From Planctomycetota bacterium (GTDB lineage Bacteria; Planctomycetota; UBA1135; GCA-002686595): a stretch of DNA of 43,831 bases. Within the stretch, counting starts at the first letter, position 1. Every line of letters begins with the position of its first letter. This document shows, one piece after another, positions 21,577 through 29,207 of the stretch. The notes beneath the pieces were generated by a model. That model searched no databases, was not told the DNA's origin, and saw nothing but the letters and a program-made list of their open reading frames with translations. The position numbers and the translations under genes were made by a program. The stretch lies in the NCBI GenBank assembly GCA_029212845.1, contig JARGPD010000012.1, forward strand, positions 1-43,831, in the 5' to 3' direction.

Positions 21577-23415
21577 ATGCCCTCGACCCAGACCAAGTCC
21601 TCCCTGCCTAGCGCCAAGGCCCACGAACCCCGTGGGACGCCGAAGCCCTCCACGCGCACGCGCTGGCGCGCGCTGGTGCTGGTGCTCGTGCATGTGGCCG
21701 TCGCCCTGCACGTCCTGCACTGGTGGAAGACCGGCTCGTCGCTCTCGCCCGTCGAGCCCTCCGAGGCGGCCGAGACCCTGGCCCATGGCGTGGTCAACGC
21801 CGGCTTCGTGCTGCTGGTCCTGTCGATCTTGGCGACGCTCGTCGTGGGGCGCTTCTTCTGTGGCTGGGCTTGCCACGTCGTCGCCTACCAGGACCTCTGT
21901 GCCTCGCTCTTGGCGAAGGTCGGCCTGCGTCCCAAGCCGATCCGCTCGCGCCTGCTGGCCCTCGTGCCGGTCTTCGCCGCCGTCGACATCTTCGTGCTGC
22001 CCGCACTCGCCACCTGGCGCGGCGTCGACCCCGGCGCCTGGAGCCTGACCTGGGGCACGACGACCGAGTCCCTGTGGGAGACCTTCCCCGGCCCAACCAT
22101 GGCGCTCCTGACCTTCGCCGTCGACGGCTTCCTGATCGTCTGGTTCTTCGGCTCCAAGGGCTTCTGCACCTACGGCTGCCCCTACGGCGCCCTGTTCGGC
22201 CTGGCCGACCGCGCGGCGCCCGGGCGCATCCGCGTGAGCGACGCCTGCGAGGGCTGCGGTCACTGCACCGCGACCTGCACCAGCAACGTCGCCGTGCACC
22301 TCGAGGTCGCCCGGCATGGCATGGTCGTCGACCCCGGCTGCATGCGCTGCATGGACTGCGTGAGCGTGTGCCCCAAGGGCGCCCTGTCCTTCGGCTTCGG
22401 CGCGATCCCGGCCGCTCTGCCCGCGCCCAAGCGCAAGCGCGCCGCGCGCTCCTTCGACTTCACCTGGCCCGAGGAGCTGCTGCTCGCGGGCGTCTTCGCC
22501 GGGTCGGTGTTCGCCTTCCGCAACCTCTACGGCGCCGTGCCCTTCCTGCTGGCGGTCGGCCTGGCCGTGATCACCGCGCTCTGTGCGGTCGTGTCCCTGC
22601 GGCTCTTGCGCGGGCAGCAGCTCAGCTTCCAGCACCTGACCCTGCGCCGCGAGTCCGGCGTCACGCGCGCGGGCTTCGCCTGCTTGGCGCTGATGCCGTT
22701 GGTGTTGGCCCTCGCCGGCCACTCGGCCGCCGTCCAGTTCGAGCAGCGCCAGGGCGTGCGCTGGAACCAGGCCGCCGCCAGCCTCGAGCCCGGCTCGGAC
22801 GACTTCAAGGCCGCAGCCAGCCAGGCCCTCGTGCACCTCGGCCGCGTCGAGCGCTGGAGCCTGGTCCCGACCGCCGAGGTCCACAACCGCATCGGCCAGC
22901 TGCTCGCCCGCACCGGCGACCAGGCCGGCGCCGAGGCGCAGCTGCAGCGCGCCATCCAGCTGGCCCCCGAGACCGTCTCGGCTCACACCGCCCTCGGCGA
23001 GGTGCAGCTCCTGGGCGGCCAACACGAGGCGGCTGCCCAGAGCTTCCTGGCCGCGCTCGAGCTACGGCCCGGCGAGCCGCGCGCCGCCACCGGGATGGTC
23101 ATGCTGCTGCTGCGGCACCCCGAGTCCCGCGGCACCGTGATCGCGCGCCTCGCCGCCCACGAGGAGCAGCTCGCCGCCACCGAAAGCGAGCGGAGCACGG
23201 GCGACCTGCGCGAGACCCGCGTGCGCCTGGCCGAAGCACTGCTGACCAACCTCGAGCTGGACGAGGCGACACGCCTGCTCGGCCTGGCCCTGGACGGCGC
23301 CCCCGACCACCACGCGGCGCGGCGCTGCCTCTCGGCGCTCTTGCAGCGCGAACCGCGCCACGCCGCTGCCGTCGCCCTCGCCACCAAGCTGCAGGTCCAC
23401 GACGCCGGCCGCTGA
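21577..23415 (+). CDS. Polyferredoxin-like membrane protein with two 4Fe-4S clusters and a C-terminal TPR region
   Basis: A 612-residue membrane protein. The N-terminal half resembles NapH/CcoG/RdxA-type ferredoxin membrane proteins: helices near 30-50, 67-92, 125-145 and 170-190, an FFCGWAC motif, then FCTYGCPYG (Cys197, Cys201). Two 4Fe-4S motifs follow: C224-x2-C227-x2-C230-x3-C234 and C255-x2-C258-x2-C261-x3-C265. More membrane helices lie between about 305 and 390. The C-terminal ~200 residues are TPR-like (AEVHNRIGQLLARTGDQAGAE). Electron transfer across or along the membrane is likely; the partner is unknown. A TPR tail on this kind of protein is unusual to me and suggests docking of another protein. 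The gene ends just before the low-complexity G/C tract. Confidence 0.83.
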   Translation: MPSTQTKSSLPSAKAHEPRGTPKPSTRTRWRALVLVLVHVAVALHVLHWWKTGSSLSPVEPSEAAETLAHGVVNAGFVLLVLSILATLVVGRFFCGWACHVVAYQDLCASLLAKVGLRPKPIRSRLLALVPVFAAVDIFVLPALATWRGVDPGAWSLTWGTTTESLWETFPGPTMALLTFAVDGFLIVWFFGSKGFCTYGCPYGALFGLADRAAPGRIRVSDACEGCGHCTATCTSNVAVHLEVARHGMVVDPGCMRCMDCVSVCPKGALSFGFGAIPAALPAPKRKRAARSFDFTWPEELLLAGVFAGSVFAFRNLYGAVPFLLAVGLAVITALCAVVSLRLLRGQQLSFQHLTLRRESGVTRAGFACLALMPLVLALAGHSAAVQFEQRQGVRWNQAAASLEPGSDDFKAAASQALVHLGRVERWSLVPTAEVHNRIGQLLARTGDQAGAEAQLQRAIQLAPETVSAHTALGEVQLLGGQHEAAAQSFLAALELRPGEPRAATGMVMLLLRHPESRGTVIARLAAHEEQLAATESERSTGDLRETRVRLAEALLTNLELDEATRLLGLALDGAPDHHAARRCLSALLQREPRHAAAVALATKLQVHDAGR

Positions 23416-23444
23416 CCCCGCGCGCGAGGCCGACGCCACCCAAG

Positions 23445-23628
23445 CAGCGAGGGGGGGGGGGGGGGGCCGCCCCCCCCCCCCCCCCCCGGGGGAGCACCAA
23501 GCCGCCGGGGGGGCCGGGGGGGCGCGGGCCGGCCCCCCCCCCCCCCGCGCCCCGCCCCCCCCCCGGCGTCGCCCCCCCCCCCCCCCCCCGGGGGGGCCCG
23601 GGCCAACGCGCCCCCGCCCCCCTCGCTG
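23445..23628. terminator. Convergent terminator with a corrupted G/C homopolymer interior
   Basis: CAGCGAGGGGGG (23445-23456) and CCCCCCTCGCTG (23617-23628) are perfect 12-bp inverted arms, placed between the convergent ends at 23415 and 23647. Between them are ~160 bases of almost pure G and C runs with no coding signal. The arms look like a normal terminator stem; the interior is probably collapsed or miscalled sequence. Confidence 0.5.
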
Positions 23629-23646
23629 GCGGAATCCACTAGCTGC

Positions 23647-25308
23647 CTAGGGGCAGGCGGGGAGCGCGTCGCCGACCCGCACGCGCAGGCCGTTCGACAG
23701 CTCGAACAGGCCCAGCAGCGGCGCACCGGCGGGGTTCGCACCCACGGCCTGGAAGTTCACCGTCAGGCCCTCGAAGGCCGGGTCGGCGGGCACCGGCAGG
23801 GGGAAGCTGGCCGTGCCGCTAGCATCGCTCAGGGTCGAGCCCACCAGGATCACCTGGCTGCCGAGCAGGCCGCCGAAGTACTGGACGCAGCCGCCGCCGT
23901 AGTCGACGGTCCCGTTCAGCAGGCTCATGTAGAGCAGCTGGATCTCGGTCGGCTGGTTGCCCGTCGAGCGCAGGCCGAAGCCCGCGTTGCCGATGGTCGC
24001 CTGGGGCGGGGTGCCGGTGGCGAACAGGGTCGGCGGGGTGCCGACGGCGCAGCCATCGCCGAGGTAGACGTTGTAGAGCGCGCCGGGCGTGTCGATGGTG
24101 ACCGGCAGGGTGGCCAGGCCAGGACCCGCGAGGGCCGCGTCCATCAGCGCGACGCCAGCGACCGGGGCCGCATCGCTCTCGAACCAGAAGTTGTAGATGC
24201 TGTTCCACTTCAGGGCGTTGCCCGGGCCGGACCAGGTGATGTCCGTCGCGCCGACGGTCGAGCTCCACTGGTTGCCGCCGTCGAGGTCGACGTCCTTGAA
24301 GCCGACGTTGAACACCCGCGCGCCGCTGCACAGCGGGACCTGGAAGGAGTCCACGCCGCGGGCGTTGTCGCGGTTGTGCACGGCGTACTCGTAGCGGTAC
24401 ACCCCGTCGACGGGGCCGGTCACCTTGGTGGCCACGTACAGGAGGCCGTCGTCCAAGCCGTTCTGCACCGAGCTCACGCTCGCGCCAGTCCAGCGGTTGA
24501 GCACGGTCCCGTTGGTGAAGTCACCCTGGCCGATGCCGCCGACGGCAGGCATGGTCCACTGGGTGCCGGTCCAGCTCGGCAGGAACTCGCGGTGGCCGAG
24601 GTTGTTGCCGCGGTTGGCCGAGGGCTCACCGCGCACGATGTAGTGGCCTTGGAAGTAGTAGCTGGCGCCGGCCACGTCGAGGTCGGCGTCGGCCACGTTG
24701 ACCCGGTTCTTCAGGGGGCCGAAGGTGTCGACCTGGCCCTGGGTCAGGCTGCGGATGCCGTCGCAGTCCTGGGGCGCGGGGGCCGGCCCGTTGCCCTTGT
24801 CGAAGTACGAGCAGTTCGCGTCCCACAGGCCGAGCCACGGGTTGATCTCGTCCGCCGGCCCGAGGAAGAACTGGTCCGCGTTGTTGGACGCCTTGTAGGT
24901 GTCCGAGCAGCCGAGGCCCAGGACGTCGCCGCCGCCGAACGGGCCCTCCTGGCACGTGTCGCAGTAGTTGCTGGTCAGGGCGTAGAAGCCGTGCTTGATG
25001 TGGCTGTAGGCCGAGATCTGCTCGAGGCGACCGTTGGACTCCCGCGCCAGCAGGGTCGCGATCATCGGGTGGTTCTCGTCCATCGGACCCTGCCATGGGA
25101 CCTTGACCGTGCCCTTGTTGCAGGCGGTGGTCGAGATGGCGATGGCGTTGAAGCCGGTCGGGAAGGCGCCGACGTGGCCATAGGAGACGATCTGCTCCAT
25201 CTTGGCCAGGAGCACGTCCGTGCCGGGGACTTCGTTGACTTGGGCGCTGGCCAAGGGTGCGACGAGGGCGCACGCGGCGAGCAGCAGGGAGCCGGGGAGG
25301 CGGACCAT
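23647..25308 (-). CDS. Secreted protein of unknown function with C-terminal beta domain
   Basis: A 553-residue exported protein. MVRLPGSLLLAACALVAPLASA is a signal peptide, with cleavage likely after ASA; the ATG at 25308 is chosen because sequence upstream in the frame is not protein-like. The mature part is aromatic- and Gly/Asn-rich with many Cys residues (NYCDTCQEGPFGGG, LGLGCSDTY, DANCSYF), suggesting disulfides, and ends in a beta-rich module (GSTLSDASGTASFPLPVPADP, then FEGLTVNFQAVG). A similar ending appears in many secreted Planctomycetota proteins, by my recollection. No catalytic motif is recognised. It reads towards the homopolymer-containing terminator and has a ~280-bp upstream spacer. 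Confidence 0.75.
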   Translation of the reverse strand: MVRLPGSLLLAACALVAPLASAQVNEVPGTDVLLAKMEQIVSYGHVGAFPTGFNAIAISTTACNKGTVKVPWQGPMDENHPMIATLLARESNGRLEQISAYSHIKHGFYALTSNYCDTCQEGPFGGGDVLGLGCSDTYKASNNADQFFLGPADEINPWLGLWDANCSYFDKGNGPAPAPQDCDGIRSLTQGQVDTFGPLKNRVNVADADLDVAGASYYFQGHYIVRGEPSANRGNNLGHREFLPSWTGTQWTMPAVGGIGQGDFTNGTVLNRWTGASVSSVQNGLDDGLLYVATKVTGPVDGVYRYEYAVHNRDNARGVDSFQVPLCSGARVFNVGFKDVDLDGGNQWSSTVGATDITWSGPGNALKWNSIYNFWFESDAAPVAGVALMDAALAGPGLATLPVTIDTPGALYNVYLGDGCAVGTPPTLFATGTPPQATIGNAGFGLRSTGNQPTEIQLLYMSLLNGTVDYGGGCVQYFGGLLGSQVILVGSTLSDASGTASFPLPVPADPAFEGLTVNFQAVGANPAGAPLLGLFELSNGLRVRVGDALPACP

Positions 25309-25586
25309 GCGACGGGGGGGCAGGGGATGGAGTCCGAGAGCACTGGGGAGGCGCCCGGGCGGATGCGGGGGATCGGAAGTCCACAGGGACTGGAGCCTTG
25401 GGACCGCAGCAGCGGGCCCTGGGTTCCGTCCCCGGACCTTCAATCCTAGGCCCTGGGGCAGGATCCCGCTCGCCTCCAAATGAAAGGGACCCCCCTGGCG
25501 GCCCCCTGGGAGGCAGCTCGAACCCAGGCCGAACAGGGATCTAGGACCCTGGGCGCTCGCGCAGGGGGCTCGCGGCATGCCTCGCC
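25309..25586. other. Intergenic leader of the secreted-protein gene
   Basis: 278 bases separate the start of the secreted-protein gene from the stop of the upstream conserved small gene. The segment is rich in short GGGACC/CCCTGG-type words and has no protein-like frame with a good start. It presumably contains the promoter; no box stands out. Confidence 0.4.
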
Positions 25587-26096
25587 CTAGTTGTTGAAGT
25601 CGTAGATGTAGGCCAGACGCTCGCGGTTCAGGATCGCGTAGTCCAGGCTGGAGAGCAGCTTCAGGTCGTCGTCGCCGTCCCACTCGACCCCGCGCAGCTG
25701 GGGGTTGCGGATGACGAAGAAGCGGCCGCGGCGGTGGTCGGTGACCTCGTAGCAGCCGGGGCGGATGTCGCCGGAGACCTCGAGGTTCAAGGCGCCGGTG
25801 TAGAAGGCGCGCACGCGGTGGTTCCACTCGGCGTGGCGCGCGAGCTGGGCCATCGACGCGTCGCTGGAGTTGTCGAGGAACTCGTGGGCCAGGATGACCT
25901 CGTCCAGGTTGATGTGCAGAAGCGGCGTCTGGATGCGATCGCGCGACTTCAGGTCGACCAGGGTCGCGTCCTGGATCTTCAGGAAGCGCTTGCGGTGCCC
26001 GTCGAGCAGCTGGCTCAGGCGCGTGTACTTGTTCTCCACCGTTCCTTTAATTAGGAAGTGAGGAGTCAGGAAGACGTCGGAGACGAGGGTCAGCAT
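25587..26096 (-). CDS. Conserved hypothetical protein, folC-coupled
   Basis: A 169-residue protein without signal peptide or membrane segment. It starts MLTLVSDVFLTPHFLIKGTV and continues with VENKYTRLSQLLDGHRKRFL, DATLVDLKSRDRIQTPLLHIN and a C-terminal RRGRFFVIRNPQLRGVEW. I do not recognise a catalytic motif; the mix of beta-strand-like segments and charged loops suggests a small soluble globular protein. The ATG at 26096 overlaps the folC stop (ATGCTGA), so it is probably translated in coupling with folC. The longer open frame begins in folC sequence and is rejected. The DNA near its start is unusually AT-rich (TTTAATTA at about 26046). Confidence 0.75.
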   Translation of the reverse strand: MLTLVSDVFLTPHFLIKGTVENKYTRLSQLLDGHRKRFLKIQDATLVDLKSRDRIQTPLLHINLDEVILAHEFLDNSSDASMAQLARHAEWNHRVRAFYTGALNLEVSGDIRPGCYEVTDHRRGRFFVIRNPQLRGVEWDGDDDLKLLSSLDYAILNRERLAYIYDFNN

Positions 26097-27430
26097 GGTT
26101 GGGGCAGGTCGCGCGGGCGGCCCATGACGCACAGCAGCGGGCGCAGGGCGCCAGCCAGGTGCAGGGAGCCGGTGATCAGGATCCAGCCGCCCCCCGGAGC
26201 GAGCTCCAGGGCCCGATCGAGGGCCGATCGCGGCGACTCCACGACCTCGATGTTGGTGTCCCCCGCAGCGCGTGCGAGGTCCTCGGGCGTCGCGGCGGTG
26301 GAGCTGCCGACGGTGGTACAGAGGAGGCTATCGGTCCGCCCTGCCAGGATCTTGAGCAGCCCGGCCAGGTCCTTGTCCCTGCCGGCGCCAAAGATGCAGG
26401 TGGGCGGCGCCTCCAGCCCGGGGCGGCGCCCGAGGTCGTCCAAGAGGGCCGTGACGCTGCTGGCCACGTGGGCGCCGTCGAGGACGACCCAGCGGCCGGC
26501 CAGCTCGAAGGCTTCGAGCCGGCCCGGCAGGCGCGCCGCGCGAACCACAGCCGGCTCGAGCAGGCCCGCCGAGATCGGCCGGGTGGCCACGCCCCCGCCC
26601 CAGCCACGGCTGCCGAGCTCGTCGAGGACTAGGCCGGCCAGGTCGAGGTTGCGGCGCTCGAGGTCAGCCGGCGGATTCGCGACCCAGTCGGGCCGCAGGA
26701 CCTTCGCTTCCTGCATGGCGACGTGCTTGTCGATCACGTCGCCGGCCTCGTCCGGCCCAGGCGGGACCCCGGTCACGAGGGTCGCGGACTTGCCCAGGAT
26801 CGAGACCTTCTCGAAGGCGATCTCGGCCCGCGTCGCGCCCAGGATCTCGGTGTGCTCCAGCTCGATGTTGGTCACGACGCAGACCTCGCCCACCAGCAGG
26901 TTGGTCGAGTCCAGCCGCCCGCCGAGGCCGCACTCGAAGACCGCATGGCGGATTCCGGCGTCGCGCAGGACCAGCATCGCGGCCAGGGTCAGGACGTCGA
27001 ACCAGGTCGCCTCGGCGCCCGCGCTGCCGGTCGAGAGGGCCACCTCCCGGGCGTCTAGGGCCGCCCCGAGGCCCTCGGCCAGGAGCGCGTCCGCCACCGG
27101 CCGGCCCTCGAGCTCGATGCGCTCGGACAGGTGCTCCACATGGGGCGAGCCGTAGCGCCCGACCCGCAGGCCGGCCGCGCGCAGGCCGGCCGCCACCAGG
27201 CTCGCCACCGAGCCCTTGCCCTTGCTGCCCGCCACGTGCACCACCACCAGGTTGCGGTCGGGGCGCCCCACCAGGCTGGCCAGGTCGGTGATCGGGCCCA
27301 GGTCGACCCGCATGGCCTGGCCGCGCGCGCCGGGCGCCCGCTCGCGCCGCTCCCAGTCGATCAGCCCCTCGAGGCGCGCGAGCACGTCGCCGAGTCCCGG
27401 GCCTCCGACCTTGCTTTCCTCGGTGTCCAT
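26090..27430 (-). CDS. folC: Folylpolyglutamate synthase/dihydrofolate synthase (FolC, Mur-ligase fold)
   Basis: A 446-residue cytoplasmic ligase that adds glutamate to folates or dihydropteroate using ATP. The family P-loop is clear: HVAGSKGKGSVASLVA (Lys70/Lys72). Further blocks are YGSPHVEHLSERIEL, FECGLGGRLDSTN, VVTNIELEHTEILG and VVLDGAHVASS, the last opening the C-terminal glutamate-binding domain (FGAGRDKDLAGLL). The ATG at 27430 (MDTEESKVG) is chosen over an upstream ATG at 27469. The C-terminal domain ends with a short tail, and the stop overlaps the next gene. It shares a 107-bp divergent spacer with the Nudix gene; a CCTATCC/GGATAGG pair (27441, 27495) flanks that spacer. Confidence 0.94.
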   Translation of the reverse strand: MDTEESKVGGPGLGDVLARLEGLIDWERRERAPGARGQAMRVDLGPITDLASLVGRPDRNLVVVHVAGSKGKGSVASLVAAGLRAAGLRVGRYGSPHVEHLSERIELEGRPVADALLAEGLGAALDAREVALSTGSAGAEATWFDVLTLAAMLVLRDAGIRHAVFECGLGGRLDSTNLLVGEVCVVTNIELEHTEILGATRAEIAFEKVSILGKSATLVTGVPPGPDEAGDVIDKHVAMQEAKVLRPDWVANPPADLERRNLDLAGLVLDELGSRGWGGGVATRPISAGLLEPAVVRAARLPGRLEAFELAGRWVVLDGAHVASSVTALLDDLGRRPGLEAPPTCIFGAGRDKDLAGLLKILAGRTDSLLCTTVGSSTAATPEDLARAAGDTNIEVVESPRSALDRALELAPGGGWILITGSLHLAGALRPLLCVMGRPRDLPQPC

Positions 27431-27537
27431 CAGACCCCATCCTATCCCGGGAAGAAGCTTCCGCCTCATGCGTCACGGGACCCCGACCGATAACGGATAG
27501 GGCCGGGATTCAGCCCGCCCCGAGCCTAGGATCCTCC

Positions 27538-27960
27538 ATGCAAGTCCTGCACCGCGTCCGCGTCTTCGTCTACCAGCTCGAGCTTGGTGTGCCCGAGTAC
27601 CTCTTGCTGCACTCGGCCCAGGGAGCCGATAGCCTCTGGCGTCCGGTGCACGGCAACATCGAGTTCAGCGAGCAGTTCGAGACGGCCGTGCGGCGCGAGG
27701 TGCTCCAGGAGACGGGGCTGATCAACCGCAGCGGGCTCGTCGATCTCGAGATGCCCCTGCGCCAGATCCTCGGCGACGAGGAGATCATCCACTGGAACTA
27801 CGGGTTCCGGGTCGAGGAGGCGCCCGAGGTCCTGCAGCTCGACCGCGAGCGCTGGGACCAGTACCGCTGGAGCCGCTTCGAGAAGGCCTTCACCCGCTTC
27901 GGCCTGGAAGGCGACCGCACGGCGGTCACGCGCCTGCACTCGCTCCTGCACGCGGCCTGA
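27538..27960 (+). CDS. Nudix hydrolase
   Basis: A 140-residue single-domain Nudix protein. The Nudix box is intact: GNIEFSEQFETAVRR followed by EVLQETGLI, matching G-x5-E-x7-R-E-U-x-E-x2-G-U. Members hydrolyse nucleoside diphosphates linked to another group. The order of segments (VLHRVRVFVYQ, box, HWNYGFRVE) resembles the dihydroneopterin-triphosphate pyrophosphatase/ADP-ribose group; given the divergent folC neighbour, a folate role is possible but unproven. Its stop is only three bases from the stop of the convergent DUF1501 gene, leaving no room for a separate terminator. Confidence 0.9.
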   Translation: MQVLHRVRVFVYQLELGVPEYLLLHSAQGADSLWRPVHGNIEFSEQFETAVRREVLQETGLINRSGLVDLEMPLRQILGDEEIIHWNYGFRVEEAPEVLQLDRERWDQYRWSRFEKAFTRFGLEGDRTAVTRLHSLLHAA

Positions 27961-27963
27961 CGG

Positions 27964-29202
27964 CTAGCGCAAGAGGCCCAGCTTCTTGTAGCCCTTGCCC
28001 AGGTAGTCCTTCGTCTTGACGTCGAAGAGGCTGCCCGCGACGTCGGCATAGACGCGCCGGAAGTCGGTCGTGTGCTTGAGGTCGCCCTTGTCCAGGTCGG
28101 TCAAGGAGGGGTGCTCGCCGTACAAGCCACCGCGGACGCGCGGGCCCATGACGAACATCGGACCAGCCACGCCGTGGTCGGCACCACGCGAGCCGTTCTC
28201 GGCCAGGCGCCGGCCGAACTCGCTGAAAGCCAGCAGCGTGGTCGCGTCGCCGCGCTCGGTGCCGGCGAGGTCCCGGCGGAAGGCCGAGAGCGCACCGCCG
28301 AGCTCGGCCATGCACAGGTCGTGGCGCCGGCGCAGGTCGTTGTGGTGGTCGAAGCCGCCGAGGCGCACGGACAGGATGCGGCTCTGGGTCGCGCCCTGCA
28401 GCAGTGCGGCGGAGGTCAAGAGCGCGCGCCCGAGGTCGGTCTGCGGGTACTCCACGCGCGGGCGGTAGGCGGCCACGGCCGCGCGCACCTCGGTCGAGGA
28501 CTCGGCCGCGTCGCCGTAGGCCCGGCGCAGGGCGTCGAGGGTCGAGCCGGCCTCTTCCTCGCCCTGGTCGGCGGGCTCGTCGGCGTGGGCGACCTTGCCC
28601 ATCGGGCCTTCGTTGTCGATCCAGCGGTAGCCCGCGGGCAGCACGAAGGACGCCGCGTTGTGCACGTCGGAGTTCAGCGAGAAGGGCTTGTCCGAGCCGA
28701 CGTGGACCATGCGGTTGGGATCGAGCTCCTCCTTCCACACGGCCTCGGCCAGACGGCCGACCCAGCCCTGGCCCGCGTCACGACCGCGCAGGTCGGCGGT
28801 GTGCCAGATCTCCATCGACTTGAAATGCGAGCGGTTCGGCTCGGGGTAGCCGCAGCCCTCGACGATGGCCAGCTCGCCGGCCTCCCAGGCCTCGTGCAGG
28901 CCGGTCGCCTTGGCGTTGAGGCCGCGGTAGTCGTCGAGCACGACGACCTCGTCCTTGCCGAAGGCCAGCTTCGGGCGCGCCTTCTGGTAGGCGTCGTCGG
29001 CGAAGGGCGCGACGGTCGAGAGGCCGTCGTTGCCGCCGGCCAGCTCGAGCAGCACCAGGTTGCCGCTGCCCTGGGGCAGGGGCGCGGAGAAGGTCAACGC
29101 GGCGGCCGAGCCGAGGCGCGTGCCGACCGCGAGGGCGCCGAGGGTGCCGAAGCCGCGCAGCAGACTGCGTCGACCGAGGATCGGATCGAAGGGGGTCTGC
29201 AT
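27964..29202 (-). CDS. DUF1501 family secreted protein (Tat signal)
   Basis: A 412-residue exported protein. The N terminus contains RRSLLRGFGTLGALAVG, a twin-arginine-type signal. Family blocks are LLELAGGNDGLSTV, HTADLRGRDAGQGWVGR, GGFDHHNDL and FSEFGRRLAENGSRGADHG, together typical of DUF1501, which adopts an alkaline-phosphatase/sulfatase-like fold in predictions; biochemical function is not established. It follows the DUF1800 gene with a five-base gap, the arrangement seen repeatedly in Planctomycetota and some other phyla, so both products probably act together outside the cytoplasm. The stop faces the Nudix stop at three bases. Confidence 0.92.
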   Translation of the reverse strand: MQTPFDPILGRRSLLRGFGTLGALAVGTRLGSAAALTFSAPLPQGSGNLVLLELAGGNDGLSTVAPFADDAYQKARPKLAFGKDEVVVLDDYRGLNAKATGLHEAWEAGELAIVEGCGYPEPNRSHFKSMEIWHTADLRGRDAGQGWVGRLAEAVWKEELDPNRMVHVGSDKPFSLNSDVHNAASFVLPAGYRWIDNEGPMGKVAHADEPADQGEEEAGSTLDALRRAYGDAAESSTEVRAAVAAYRPRVEYPQTDLGRALLTSAALLQGATQSRILSVRLGGFDHHNDLRRRHDLCMAELGGALSAFRRDLAGTERGDATTLLAFSEFGRRLAENGSRGADHGVAGPMFVMGPRVRGGLYGEHPSLTDLDKGDLKHTTDFRRVYADVAGSLFDVKTKDYLGKGYKKLGLLR

Positions 29203-29207
29203 GGTCG

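Noticed and set aside
23451-23620. Natural G-quadruplex regulatory element
   Set aside because: The tract is far longer and purer than typical, coincides with other homopolymer anomalies, and is enclosed by terminator arms; artefact is the simpler reading.
27955-27970. Overlap or terminator between the Nudix and DUF1501 genes
   Set aside because: The convergent stops are three bases apart with no stem; it is just tight packing.
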